Source: Cupriavidus pauculus (GTDB lineage: Bacteria; Pseudomonadota; Gammaproteobacteria; Burkholderiales; Burkholderiaceae). From it: 64,000 nt of DNA. Made by a program: the position numbers and the translations under genes. The DNA lies in assembly GCF_003854935.1 (NCBI RefSeq), contig NZ_CP033969.1, forward strand, positions 2,418,001 to 2,482,000. Reading direction: 5' to 3'. The notes under the pieces were generated by a model. It saw only the letters and a program-made list of their open reading frames with translations, was not told the origin of the DNA and searched no databases. Of the stretch, positions 19,998 to 30,005 are shown one piece after another (positions within the stretch are counted from its first letter, which is position 1; every line of letters starts with the position of its first letter).

Positions 19998-20813
19998 ATG
20001 ACCACCGCTTCCGCACTCGAACGCTACCTTGAAACGCTGCCGCGCCAGCCCGAGCCGGGCCGCGAACTGTGGCGCGACGCGCGCGGGCAGGTGCAGGGCC
20101 AGTATTTCAACTGCTCGCTGACCAGCGCGTTCGAACCGCTCGTGACGCTGGCCGGGCGCGACGTGGTGGCCCACGAGGGCACCATCCGCACCTACGCCGA
20201 CGACGGCATGGGCCTGGCCGCGTGGAAGCTGTTCGCGATGGCCGCCGACGACGCCTCGCTGGTGTCGCTGGACCGCCTGTCCCGGCTGGTGCACGCGATG
20301 AACTACTTTGCGGCGCATGGCGAGCACAAGCTCGTGCTCAACGTGCACAACCGGCTGCTGGCGGCCGTGGCCGACGACCACGGCGCGGCGTTCCGGCGGG
20401 CGCTGGAATCGCTGGGCCTGCCGATCGACCGTTTCGTGATCCAGGTGCCCGCCAGCGCCAACGACGACCTGCCGCTGCTGCTGCACGTGGTGGGCAACTA
20501 CCGCCGCAACGGGTTTGCGGTGAGCCTGCAGGCATCGGACCCGGCCGAGGCCGGCGCGCTGATGGCCCACGCGCTGCCCGACTGGCTCAAGCTCGACATG
20601 CGCCGGCTGTGGACCGACCGCCAGCTGGCCGGCCTGCGCGCCAGCGCCGACGGCGCGGGCGTCACGCTGATCGGGCGGCGGCTGCAGGACGACGAGGCGG
20701 TGGCGCGGCTGCAGAACGCCGGCATCGCGCTCGGGCAGGGCCAGGCCGTGGCGGGCGCGCCGGTGCCGGCACGGCACTTGCGAGACCCGCTGGCGGCGGA
20801 CAGTACCCCATAA
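19998..20813 (+). CDS. Degenerate EAL-domain protein in the sulfur cluster
   Basis: A 271-aa soluble protein that reads as an EAL (cyclic-di-GMP phosphodiesterase) fold: QYFNCSLTSAFEPLVTLAGRDVVAHEG resembles the start of EAL domains, LVLNVHNRLLAAV the second strand, and LGLPIDRFVIQVPASA the third. The namesake Glu-Ala-Leu reads EGT, and the metal-binding Glu expected in the ELTE-like strand is missing (QVPA). It is therefore unlikely to be an active phosphodiesterase and may be a binding or scaffold protein. It sits 39 bp after ssuB on the same strand and 49 bp before a small hydrolase. Its role in sulfur metabolism is unknown. Confidence 0.7.
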   Translation: MTTASALERYLETLPRQPEPGRELWRDARGQVQGQYFNCSLTSAFEPLVTLAGRDVVAHEGTIRTYADDGMGLAAWKLFAMAADDASLVSLDRLSRLVHAMNYFAAHGEHKLVLNVHNRLLAAVADDHGAAFRRALESLGLPIDRFVIQVPASANDDLPLLLHVVGNYRRNGFAVSLQASDPAEAGALMAHALPDWLKLDMRRLWTDRQLAGLRASADGAGVTLIGRRLQDDEAVARLQNAGIALGQGQAVAGAPVPARHLRDPLAADSTP

Positions 20814-20862
20814 GGTGGAACAACAAGGCGCGGGACGCGCCGGGCGAAGAGAAGGAGAGCGT

Positions 20863-21528
20863 ATGGCAGCATCGACTCTATCGGGCGGTGTGGCGCGGGT
20901 GGAAGTGCCGCGCGGGCTGCAGATCCTGACGGTTCCGGGCCTGCACGGCAGCGGGCCGGCGCACTGGCAGAGCCGCTGGGAAGGGCTGTACCCGGACTGG
21001 CAGCGCATCGAGCAGCACGACTGGGGCCGGCCGAGCCTGCCGCTCTGGGCGGAGCGGGTGTCGGAAGGCGTGTCCCGCGCGCTGCGGGTGGCGCCGCGCG
21101 GCGCGGTGCTGGTCGCGCACAGCTTTGGCTGCCTGGCCACGCTGCGCCAGGCGTCGCTCGACCCGGTCGGCATCGCCGGCGCGCTGCTGGTGGCGCCGGC
21201 CGATCCGGACAAGTTCGGCGTCAGTGCGCTGCTGCCCACCTGGCGGCTGCCGTTCCCGACCGTGCTGGTCGCCAGCACCAACGATCCGTGGATGTCGCAG
21301 CGCACCGCGTTCAGCTGGGGCACGCTGTGGGGCAGCGAACTGGTCGACGCCGGCGCGCTGGGCCATATCAACGCCGATTCCCAGCTAGATAGCTGGCCGG
21401 CCGGGCAGGCGCTGCTGGCCACATTGCTGCAGCGCATTGATTCCGAGGGGCGGATTCTCCATATGGGTGACGGATCGGACACCTGGGAGGCGTCCGCAGA
21501 AGTCGCCCAGCCCACGCCTTATATCTAA
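20863..21528 (+). CDS. Small alpha/beta serine hydrolase (RBBP9/YdeN family)
   Basis: A 221-aa hydrolase with the short RBBP9/YdeN fold. Visible signatures are PGLHGSGPAHWQSRWE near residue 22, the nucleophile Ser in VLVAHSFGC near 87, the Asp of ASTNDPW near 144, and the His of LGHIN near 170, which together form a full triad. Substrate is unknown for most of the family. The ATG at 20863 follows AAGGAGAG (20852-20859). It lies between the ssu and cys transport genes and may be cotranscribed with the EAL-type gene. Its stop is followed by the AT-rich cysT promoter region. Confidence 0.8.
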   Translation: MAASTLSGGVARVEVPRGLQILTVPGLHGSGPAHWQSRWEGLYPDWQRIEQHDWGRPSLPLWAERVSEGVSRALRVAPRGAVLVAHSFGCLATLRQASLDPVGIAGALLVAPADPDKFGVSALLPTWRLPFPTVLVASTNDPWMSQRTAFSWGTLWGSELVDAGALGHINADSQLDSWPAGQALLATLLQRIDSEGRILHMGDGSDTWEASAEVAQPTPYI

Positions 21529-21551
21529 ACCGTCTAAGAAAATTCGGAAAG

Positions 21552-21616
21552 ATTCGTTCTGTTTATAAGGACGCATCTGCAAAATTTGTCTCGTACACCG
21601 GCGCGTTATGCGCCGG
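21552..21616 (+). promoter_or_regulatory. cysT promoter region with shared sulfur element and leader hairpin
   Basis: ATTCGTTCTGTTTA (21552-21565) is the partner of the element before sbp. It runs into TTATAA (21563-21568), a plausible -10, in a stretch markedly richer in A and T than its surroundings. No good -35 is present, consistent with an activator-dependent promoter. CCGGCGC (21598-21604) and GCGCCGG (21610-21616) form a 7-bp hairpin in the leader about 20 bp before the cysT start. Confidence 0.5.
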
Positions 21617-21635
21617 CTTCATAAGACGAGACCAC

Positions 21636-22571
21636 ATGCCACCCTCGATTTCGCTGGCGGAAGCGCCGCCCCCCACGGCGCCCGCCGCGCGGCTGCCGGC
21701 TCCCGCCAGCCAGCGCTTTACCGTGTTGCCGGGCTTCGGGCTGTCGCTGGGCTTCACGATCTTCTACCTGACCCTGATCGTCCTGATTCCGCTGTCGTCG
21801 GTCTTCCTGAAGACGTTCACGATGACGTGGGACGGCTTCTGGGCCACGATCAGCAACCCGCGCGTGGTGGCGTCGCTGGAACTGAGCTTTGGCGCGTCGC
21901 TGGTGGCCGCCATCGTCAACACGGTGTTCGGGCTGATCGTGGCGTGGGTGCTGGTGCGCTACCGCTTCTTTGGCAAGCGGTTCATCGACGCGCTGGTGGA
22001 CCTGCCGTTCGCGCTGCCGACGGCCGTGGCCGGTATCGCGCTGACCGCGCTGTTCGCCGGAAATGGCTGGATCGGCCGCTGGCTGGAGCCGCATGGCATC
22101 AAGGTGGCTTTCACGCCGCTGGGCGTGGTGGTGGCGCTGACGTTCATCGGGCTGCCGTTCGTGGTGCGCACGGTGCAGCCGGTGCTGGAAGACGTGGAGC
22201 GCGAACTGGAGGAAGCGGCGGCCAGCCTGGGCGCGTCGCGGCTGCAGACGTTCCGCCGCGTGATCCTGCCCGCCATCCTGCCGGCGCTGCTTACCGGCTT
22301 CGCGCTGTCCTTCGCGCGTGCCACCGGCGAGTACGGGTCGGTGGTCTTCATCTCGGGCAACATGCCGATGGTCTCGGAAATCGCCCCGCTGATGATCTAT
22401 TCCAAGCTCGAACAGTACGACTACGCGGGCGCCACGGCGGTGGCCGTGGTGATGCTGCTGATCTCGTTCGTGCTGCTGCTGCTGATCAACCTGCTGCAGG
22501 CCTGGACGCGCCGCCACCAGACCGGCGCCCGCGCCGCGGCGCTGCCCGACGGCAACCCGGAGGTGAACTGA
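21636..22571 (+). CDS. cysT: Sulfate/thiosulfate ABC transporter permease CysT
   Basis: Inner-membrane permease of 311 aa, also called CysU, paired with CysW in the sulfate importer. Six hydrophobic segments are evident. The family-specific stretch is LVDLPFALPTAVAGIALTALFAGNGWIG near residue 115, and the EAA loop is EEAAASLGASRLQTFRRVILP near 195. It starts at 21636 and ends one base before the cysW start. It is the first gene of cysTWA-cysB. Confidence 0.95.
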   Translation: MPPSISLAEAPPPTAPAARLPAPASQRFTVLPGFGLSLGFTIFYLTLIVLIPLSSVFLKTFTMTWDGFWATISNPRVVASLELSFGASLVAAIVNTVFGLIVAWVLVRYRFFGKRFIDALVDLPFALPTAVAGIALTALFAGNGWIGRWLEPHGIKVAFTPLGVVVALTFIGLPFVVRTVQPVLEDVERELEEAAASLGASRLQTFRRVILPAILPALLTGFALSFARATGEYGSVVFISGNMPMVSEIAPLMIYSKLEQYDYAGATAVAVVMLLISFVLLLLINLLQAWTRRHQTGARAAALPDGNPEVN

Positions 22572-22572
22572 C

Positions 22573-23460
22573 ATGGCCGGAGCCGTTTCCCGCCTGGGCG
22601 CCTCGGGGGCCCACCCGCCGCACGAGGCCACCGGCGAATCGCCGTGGGTGCGCTACACGCTGATCACGGTGGCCGTGCTGTTCCTGGCGCTGTTCCTGTT
22701 CGTGCCGCTGGCGTCGGTGTTCTACGAGGCGCTGCGCAAGGGCGCCGATACCTACCTGTCCGCGCTGACCGAGCCCGACGCCGTGGAGGCCATCAAGCTG
22801 ACGCTGACCGTGGCGGCCATCGCGGTGCCGCTGAACGTGGTGTTCGGCGTGGCGGCGGCGTGGGCCATCGCCAAGTTCGATTTCCGCGGCAAGAACCTGC
22901 TGATCACGCTGATCGACCTGCCGTTCTCGGTCTCGCCGGTGATCTCGGGCCTGATCTACGTGCTGATGTTCGGCGCGCAGGGCTGGTTCGGCCCGTGGCT
23001 GGCGGCGCACGACATCAAGATCATGTTCGCGGTGCCCGGCATCGTGCTGGCCACCATCTTCGTGACGTTCCCGTTCGTGGCGCGCGAGCTGATCCCGCTG
23101 ATGCAGTCGCAGGGCAGCGAGGAAGAAGAGGCGGCCATCGTGCTGGGCGCGTCTGGCTGGCAGACGTTCTGGCACGTGACGCTGCCGAACATCCGCTGGG
23201 GCCTGCTGTACGGCGTGATCCTCTGCAACGCGCGGGCGATGGGCGAATTCGGCGCCGTGTCGGTGGTATCGGGCCATATCCGCGGCCTGACCAACACCAT
23301 GCCGCTGCACGTGGAAATTCTCTACAACGAATACAACTTTGCGGCCGCGTTTGCGGTGGCGTCGCTGCTGACGCTGCTGGCGCTGGTCACGCTGGGCATC
23401 AAGACGCTGGTGGAAATCCGTGCCAGCCGCGAACTGCAACCGGAAGGGCAGCCATCATGA
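22573..23460 (+). CDS. cysW: Sulfate/thiosulfate ABC transporter permease CysW
   Basis: Second permease of the sulfate importer, 295 aa. Matching features are [31 protein letters not shown] near residue 115, the EAA loop [22 protein letters not shown] near 180, and [35 protein letters not shown], which is typical of CysW. It begins one base after cysT and its stop overlaps the cysA start (ATGA), so the operon is tightly coupled. Confidence 0.95.
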   Translation: MAGAVSRLGASGAHPPHEATGESPWVRYTLITVAVLFLALFLFVPLASVFYEALRKGADTYLSALTEPDAVEAIKLTLTVAAIAVPLNVVFGVAAAWAIAKFDFRGKNLLITLIDLPFSVSPVISGLIYVLMFGAQGWFGPWLAAHDIKIMFAVPGIVLATIFVTFPFVARELIPLMQSQGSEEEEAAIVLGASGWQTFWHVTLPNIRWGLLYGVILCNARAMGEFGAVSVVSGHIRGLTNTMPLHVEILYNEYNFAAAFAVASLLTLLALVTLGIKTLVEIRASRELQPEGQPS

Positions 23461-24554
23461 GCATTCAGGTCAGGAACGTACAGAAGCGCTTTGGCGACTT
23501 TGTCGCGCTGGACGACGTCACGCTGGACTTTGCCGAAGGGGAACTGACGGCGCTGCTGGGGCCTTCGGGCTGCGGCAAGACCACGCTGCTGCGGATCATC
23601 GCCGGGCTGGAACGCGCCGATGCGGGCCAGGTGGTGCTGGCCGGGCAGGATGCGTCCACGCAGCACGTGCGCCAGCGCAACGTCGGCTTCGTGTTCCAGC
23701 ACTACGCGCTGTTCAAGCACATGACCGTGTTCGAGAACGTCGCCTTCGGCCTGCGCGTGAAGCCGCGCGCCGAGCGGCCGTCGGAGGCGAAGATCCGCGA
23801 GAAGGTGCAGTCGCTGCTGGAACTGGTGCAGCTCGACTGGCTGGGCGACCGCTATCCGTCGCAGTTGTCGGGCGGGCAGCGCCAGCGCATCGCGCTGGCC
23901 CGCGCGCTGGCCGTGGAGCCGCGCGTGCTGCTGCTGGACGAGCCGTTCGGCGCGCTGGACGCCAAGGTACGCAAGGAACTGCGCCGCTGGCTGCGCCGGC
24001 TGCACGACGAACTGCACGTGACCAGCGTGTTCGTCACGCATGACCAGGAAGAGGCGCTGGAAGTGGCCGACCAGGTGGTGCTGATGAACCGGGGCCGCGT
24101 GGAGCAGTACGGCACGCCCGAGGCGGTCTACAACCATCCGGCCACGCCGTTCGTGTTCGGCTTCCTGGGCAACGTGAACCTGTTCCACGGCCGGCTGGAA
24201 GTGGGCGATACCGGCGGCCTGCTGCACACCGGCGAAGCCGTGCTGCCCGTGGTGGGCAGCGGCTTCGAGACGGCCGGCGACGCGGTGGCCTACGTCCGCC
24301 CGCACGACCTGGAACTGGAACGCTACGCGCCGGGCACCGACGGCATCGCCGTGACGCTGCGCCGCGCGCTGACGCTGGGCCCGGTGGCCCAGCTCGAACT
24401 CGAACGCGAGGACAACCAGGATGTGATCGAGGTGGCACTTCCGCTTGAACGCTTCCGCCATCAGGGCTTCCGCGAAGGCGAGCTGCTGGCCGTGCGGCCG
24501 CGCCAGCTCCGCGTGTTCAACCGCGCAACGACGACAGAAGGGGTGGCACGATGA
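23457..24554 (+). CDS. cysA: Sulfate/thiosulfate ABC transporter ATPase CysA
   Basis: ATPase of the sulfate importer, 365 aa. The N-terminal nucleotide-binding domain has Walker [10 protein letters not shown] near residue 36, the signature [15 protein letters not shown], Walker [12 protein letters not shown], and the H-loop [13 protein letters not shown]. The C-terminal TOBE-like regulatory domain (from about 240, with [10 protein letters not shown]) is present. The ATG at 23457 overlaps the cysW stop, and its own stop overlaps the start of the LysR regulator. Confidence 0.96.
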   Translation: MSIQVRNVQKRFGDFVALDDVTLDFAEGELTALLGPSGCGKTTLLRIIAGLERADAGQVVLAGQDASTQHVRQRNVGFVFQHYALFKHMTVFENVAFGLRVKPRAERPSEAKIREKVQSLLELVQLDWLGDRYPSQLSGGQRQRIALARALAVEPRVLLLDEPFGALDAKVRKELRRWLRRLHDELHVTSVFVTHDQEEALEVADQVVLMNRGRVEQYGTPEAVYNHPATPFVFGFLGNVNLFHGRLEVGDTGGLLHTGEAVLPVVGSGFETAGDAVAYVRPHDLELERYAPGTDGIAVTLRRALTLGPVAQLELEREDNQDVIEVALPLERFRHQGFREGELLAVRPRQLRVFNRATTTEGVAR

Positions 24555-25498
24555 ACTTCCAGCAACTGCGGTCGATCCGCGAGGCGGTGCGCCGCCAGTT
24601 CAACCTGACCGAGGTGGCCAACGCGCTGTACACGTCGCAGCCGGGCGTGTCGCGCCAGATCCGCGAGCTGGAAGAGGAGCTGGGCGTCGAGATCTTCGAG
24701 CGCTACGGCAAGCGGCTGACCGGGCTGACCGAGCCGGGCCGCGAGATCGTGCGGATCGTCGAGCGCCTGCTGCTCGAAGCCGAGAACCTGCGCCAGGCCG
24801 GCGACGAGTTCGCGGGCCGCCATACCGGCCGGCTGACCGTGGCCACCACGCACACCCAGGCCCGCTACGCGCTGCCCAAGGTGGTGCAGAGCTTCCGCCG
24901 CGAATACCCGCACGTCACGCTGGCGCTGCAGGAGGCGTCGCCGTCGCATATCGTCGAACTGCTGCTGACGGGGCAGGCCGATATCGGCATCGCCACCGAG
25001 GCCGTGGCCAGCGAGGCCGGGCTGACGTCGTTCGAGGCGTATAGCTGGCAGCACGTGATCGTGGTCTCGCCGGACCACCCGCTGACGCGGCTGCCCGAGC
25101 CGACGCTGGAAGACCTGTCGAATTTCCCGATCATCACCTACGACGCCGGCTTCACGGGCCGCCGCAAGATCGACGGGGCCTTTGCCGATGCCGGGCTGCA
25201 GCCCGAGATCGTGCTGACGGCCATGGACGCCGACGTGATCAAGACCTACGCCGAGCTGGACCTGGGCGTGGGCATCATCGCGTCGATGGCCTACGACGAC
25301 CGCAAGGACGCCGGGCTGGTGCGCATTTCGGCCGACCACCTGTTCTCGCCCAACACGACCAGCGTGGCCGTGCGGCGCGGGGCGTACCTGCGCGGCTACG
25401 CCCACGCGTTCATCAACATGTTCGCGCCGCACCTGTCGCGCGACACGGTGTCCACGGCGCTGGCCGAGGCATCCAGCCGGCTGGCCGTGGCGGCCTGA
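24551..25498 (+). CDS. cysB: CysB-type LysR transcriptional activator of sulfur assimilation
   Basis: LysR-family regulator of 315 aa. The winged helix-turn-helix begins [41 protein letters not shown], which is closely CysB/Cbl-like. The effector domain has [16 protein letters not shown] near residue 95 and the [21 protein letters not shown] stretch near 225, both conserved in CysB. It overlaps the cysA stop by 4 bp, so it is made with the transporter it presumably activates. CysB is the inferred ligand of the element shared by sbp and cysT. A GC-rich inverted repeat lies after the stop (25509-25542). Confidence 0.92.
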   Translation: MNFQQLRSIREAVRRQFNLTEVANALYTSQPGVSRQIRELEEELGVEIFERYGKRLTGLTEPGREIVRIVERLLLEAENLRQAGDEFAGRHTGRLTVATTHTQARYALPKVVQSFRREYPHVTLALQEASPSHIVELLLTGQADIGIATEAVASEAGLTSFEAYSWQHVIVVSPDHPLTRLPEPTLEDLSNFPIITYDAGFTGRRKIDGAFADAGLQPEIVLTAMDADVIKTYAELDLGVGIIASMAYDDRKDAGLVRISADHLFSPNTTSVAVRRGAYLRGYAHAFINMFAPHLSRDTVSTALAEASSRLAVAA

Positions 25499-25733
25499 GG
25501 CCGCTGCCCCGGCGCGGCTGAAACGCGCGTTCCACGCGCGCCGGTCGCGGCACCACACCGCTCGCGCCGTCCGGCACCTGTTCGTCGCACGGCGCTTTTC
25601 TCTCGTCCCGCTCCGGCGTAAAGTGCCGATCATCGCGGTACCCGGTCGTCACCGAAGCCCCGGGTGCCCGCTTTGCCGCAGTGCATCAACAGAACTGCAC
25701 GCGGCGGTGAGACGCGAAAGGAGGGAGAGAGAT

Positions 25734-26891
25734 ATGCGCATGTCGTGCGCGGTGCCGTCACGGCTCAACATTCTGGCGCGTGACCTGCTGTTCGTGCTCT
25801 GCATGAACACGGTGATCGCGGTCAGCCTCAACTATGGCTTCCAGACCGGCGGCACGCTGGTCCAGAACTTCGTCTACAGCCAGTTGATCGGCCTGTCCAT
25901 CTGGACGCTGATCGACATTCCGCGCGTGCTGATCTGGTGGAACGACCGCCCGCGCCGCTGGCCGTTCATGTGCCTGGCCGTGGTGGCCGTGCCGCTGGGC
26001 GTGGTGCTGGGTAGCTGGTGCACGCGCGAACTGCTGGACCTGCCCGAGAAATCGCCCGCCGCCACGGGCGACATGCTGCGCATGTGCCTGATCGTCGGCA
26101 TGTTGGCGTCGGCCAGCATGATCTATTTCTACTGGTCGCGCGAGAAGCTGGCCTACCTGGAGCGCCAGGCCGCGCTGGACGCGCTGCAGCGCGAGGAAGC
26201 TGAAAAGCAGCTTGTGCGCGCCCAATTGATGGCGCTGCAGGCGCAGATCGAGCCCCACTTCCTGTTCAACTCGCTGGCCAACCTGGACGGCCTGATCGCC
26301 ACCGACCCGCGCGCCGCGCGCCAGTTGCTGCAGCGGCTGATCGGCTTCCTGCGGATGTCGCTGTCGCACACCCGCGCCGAGCACTGCACGCTGGCGCAGG
26401 AATTCGAACTGCTGCGCAGCTACCTGGAAATCCAGGGCATGCGCTTTGGCGCGCGGCTGGACTACGAGATCGACCTGCCGCCAGCGCTGGCCGATGCCGA
26501 GATCCCGCCGATGCTGATCCAGCCGCTGGTCGAGAACGCCGTGACGCATGGCATCGAGCCCTGCATGCGCGGCGGCAAGATCGTGCTGTCGGCCCGCGAA
26601 GGCGAGGGCGGCAGCCTGCAGGTGCTCATCGCGGACACCGGCGTGGGCTTCTGCCAGAGCGGCAAGAGCGGGTCCGGCCTGGGCCTGACCCACGTGCGCG
26701 AGCGGCTGGCGCGAATCTTTGGCGCCGCCGCCACGATGCAGATGGAGGAAAACGCGCCGCGCGGCGTGGTGGTGCGGCTGACGCTGCCGCTCACGCGCAG
26801 CACCGAGCCTACCATCGCCCCGATGCGCCCCGCGCCCGAAGCGCGGCCCGCGCCCCATGCCCCCGTGACCCCGGCGGTTTCCCGCACCTGA
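25734..26891 (+). CDS. LytS-type sensor histidine kinase
   Basis: Membrane sensor kinase of 385 aa. About four hydrophobic segments in the first 140 residues anchor it, followed by a short coiled linker (YLERQAALDALQREEAEKQL). The His_kinase domain (PF06580) has the phospho-acceptor His175 in QIEPHFLFNSLANL, then an HATPase_c region with LVENAVTHGIEP and DTGVGF, and GSGLGLTHVRERL. The ATG at 25734 follows AAAGGAGGG. No large periplasmic sensor is present, and the signal is unknown. The response regulator begins 7 bp downstream. The 235-bp gap before it holds no gene. Confidence 0.9.
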   Translation: MRMSCAVPSRLNILARDLLFVLCMNTVIAVSLNYGFQTGGTLVQNFVYSQLIGLSIWTLIDIPRVLIWWNDRPRRWPFMCLAVVAVPLGVVLGSWCTRELLDLPEKSPAATGDMLRMCLIVGMLASASMIYFYWSREKLAYLERQAALDALQREEAEKQLVRAQLMALQAQIEPHFLFNSLANLDGLIATDPRAARQLLQRLIGFLRMSLSHTRAEHCTLAQEFELLRSYLEIQGMRFGARLDYEIDLPPALADAEIPPMLIQPLVENAVTHGIEPCMRGGKIVLSAREGEGGSLQVLIADTGVGFCQSGKSGSGLGLTHVRERLARIFGAAATMQMEENAPRGVVVRLTLPLTRSTEPTIAPMRPAPEARPAPHAPVTPAVSRT

Positions 26892-26898
26892 CGCCCCC

Positions 26899-27738
26899 AT
26901 GTCTCCCACCCTGTTGATCGCCGACGACGAGGCGCTGCTTGCGCGCGTGCTGGAATCCGAACTGAAGACGCTGTGGCCCGAGGCCACGATCGCCGCCGTC
27001 GTGCACGACGGCATGGCCGCGCTGGACGCGGCGCGCGAACACCAGCCCGACGTGGCGTTCCTAGATATCCGCATGCCCGGCATGAGCGGCATGGACGTGG
27101 CGCGCGAGCTGATCGAATTCGACCGGCCGCCGCTGGTGGTCTTTGTCACCGCCTACGACCAGTTCGCGCTGGAGGCGTTCGAGCGCGCCGCCGTCGACTA
27201 CGTGCTCAAGCCCGTGCAGCACGAGCGGCTGGAAGCCACCGTGGAGCGGCTGCGCGCGCGCCTGAGCGCCAAGGCGGCCGAGGACATCGACGACGACGCG
27301 CAGGACTACGCCGCGGCGACCGATATCGGCACCATGGTCGACACGGACCGGCTGGCGCAGTTGCTGGCGCGGCTGGAGTCGCTGGACAAGCCCCAGGCCG
27401 CCGCGCGCGGCCAGTACCTGCGCTTCATCAAGGCGCTGGTGGGGCAGGAGGTGCGCATCATCCCCGTGGACGAGGTGGTTTACCTGGAAGCCACCGACAA
27501 GTACGTGAACGTGGTGTCCACCGGCGGCGAGGCGCTGATCCGTACCAGCCTGCGCGAACTGACCCAGCAGCTCGACCCCGACCGTTTCTGGCAGATCCAC
27601 CGTGGCACCGTCGTGAACATCGACTGCGTGGCCAGCGCGGTGAACCAGTCGCTGGGCCGGCTATCGCTGAAACTGCGCGACCGGCCCGAATCGCTGCCCG
27701 TGGCAAGGCAGTACGCGCACCTGTTCAAGCAGATGTGA
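26899..27738 (+). CDS. LytTR-family response regulator
   Basis: DNA-binding response regulator of 279 aa, partner of the adjacent kinase. The receiver domain spans residues 1-120 with acidic pocket IADDEAL, phospho-acceptor Asp56 in VAFLDIRMPGM, and Lys in YVLKPVQ. A linker of about 50 residues is followed by a C-terminal LytTR domain (from about 180: VGQEVRIIPVDEVVYLEATDKYVNVVSTGG, ending HRGTVVNIDCV). LytTR proteins bind direct repeats; no obvious target was identified here. The 257 bp after it hold the aceA promoter. Confidence 0.92.
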   Translation: MSPTLLIADDEALLARVLESELKTLWPEATIAAVVHDGMAALDAAREHQPDVAFLDIRMPGMSGMDVARELIEFDRPPLVVFVTAYDQFALEAFERAAVDYVLKPVQHERLEATVERLRARLSAKAAEDIDDDAQDYAAATDIGTMVDTDRLAQLLARLESLDKPQAAARGQYLRFIKALVGQEVRIIPVDEVVYLEATDKYVNVVSTGGEALIRTSLRELTQQLDPDRFWQIHRGTVVNIDCVASAVNQSLGRLSLKLRDRPESLPVARQYAHLFKQM

Positions 27739-27925
27739 GCGCGCAAACGTCAAAGCCGCACAGATTTCATCATGCGGAACGATGTTTTGATGCGCAAAAA
27801 TCCGCCCGCGCGGGGTGGGGGTCCCATTTCTCACTGTGAAAAATTCCGTGCCGCATCGTGAAAAGTCGACGGTAACTCGTTGATTTACGATGAATAAATA
27901 GTTGGTTGTGCACGCCGCACATCGC

Positions 27926-27976
27926 TTGTTGCATCGCGGGAAGGCTCTCTACACTCTTATATAAGACACATGTCTT
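27926..27976 (+). promoter_or_regulatory. aceA promoter with overlapping operator
   Basis: TTGTTG (27926-27931) and TACACT (27950-27955) with an 18-bp spacer form a sigma-70-like promoter. Immediately after it are CTTATATAAG (27956-27965), a perfect palindrome, and AAGACA-CA-TGTCTT (27963-27976), an inverted repeat covering the expected start site. A repressor bound here would block transcription, as expected for glyoxylate genes. The regulator cannot be named from the sequence. The preceding 27840-27905 stretch is AT-rich. Confidence 0.6.
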
Positions 27977-27995
27977 GAGACGCAGGAGAGTGAAC

Positions 27996-29291
<1,296 letters not shown>

Positions 29292-29353
29292 CGCGCCGGC
29301 GACGGCACAACGATTCGGGGACGGCGCGCGACCATCGCGCCGTCAGTTTGGCC

Positions 29354-29384
29354 CCGCGCCGCACAACCTGCGGCGCGGTTTTTT
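29354..29384 (+). terminator. Intrinsic terminator of aceA
   Basis: CCGCGCCGCA (29354-29363) pairs with TGCGGCGCGG (29369-29378) across a CAACC loop and is followed by six T residues. A second palindrome, GGCGCCGG/CCGGCGCC (29390-29410), lies between this and the convergent stress-protein gene but lacks a T tract on either strand. Confidence 0.93.
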
Positions 29385-29429
29385 CCAGAGGCGCCGGCCG
29401 GACCGGCGCCTGCGGAAAGAAGGGTGGGA

Positions 29430-29864
29430 TCAGCGGTAGACGATGACCGGGATATCGGTATGGGTCAGCACCTTCTGCGTCTCGCTGCCGAGCAGCAGGC
29501 CCGACAGGCCGCGCCGGCCGTGCGACGCCATGAAGATGACGTCGCAGCCGTGGCGCTCCGCCGCATCGATGATGCCGAGGTAGGGCACGGCAAAGGTGGT
29601 CATGTCGGCATCGAACGGCAGGCCCTGCGCGACGGCCGCGGTTTCGATTTCCTGCAGATAGAGCCGGGCCTGGTTTTCGATGCGTTCCTTGAACGCCTGG
29701 GGCGCCTCGACCACGATCTCGCTGAAAGGCGTGTACGGATATTCCTCCAGACAGACGTAGGCGGTGACCCGCGCGCCGATGACCTTGGCCAGTTCCAGGC
29801 CGCCATCGATGGCCTTCTTGGACAACTCCGAACCGTCGGTGGGCAACAGGATGTGCTTGAACAT
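29430..29864 (-). CDS. Universal stress protein (UspA family)
   Basis: Single-domain Usp protein of 144 aa. It begins MFKHILLPTDGSELSKKA and has the ATP-binding-type ending MASHGRRGLSGLLLGSETQKVL, with a nine-residue gap between HG and GS; Ala replaces the first Gly of the motif. The start at 29864 is supported by AAAGGAGG just upstream on the minus strand; a longer frame starting at 29984 would cross the promoter described at 29923-29963. Usp proteins support survival during growth arrest and low oxygen. It converges with aceA. Confidence 0.92.
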   Translation of the reverse strand: MFKHILLPTDGSELSKKAIDGGLELAKVIGARVTAYVCLEEYPYTPFSEIVVEAPQAFKERIENQARLYLQEIETAAVAQGLPFDADMTTFAVPYLGIIDAAERHGCDVIFMASHGRRGLSGLLLGSETQKVLTHTDIPVIVYR

Positions 29865-29922
29865 ACCGGACCTCCTTTCACGAGTGGGACGGGGGCAGGC
29901 CAGCATGGCGCCTGTCTTTTTG

Positions 29923-29963
29923 ATTGTAGTCAGTGTGGAGTCTGCGCCATTGCGAAATATCAA
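29923..29963 (-). promoter_or_regulatory. Possible FNR-dependent promoter of the stress-protein gene
   Basis: On the minus strand TTGATATTTCGCAA (29963-29950) matches TTGAT-N4-ATCAA at 8 of 10 positions. TACAAT follows at 29928-29923. The predicted start is near 29915, which places the box at about -40.5 to -41.5, again class II spacing. The right half-site is imperfect, so the call is weaker than at 14434. Confidence 0.45.
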
Positions 29964-30005
29964 GATTGTGCGATGGACAACCAATCGGAAAGGATGCCTG
30001 CCGTG

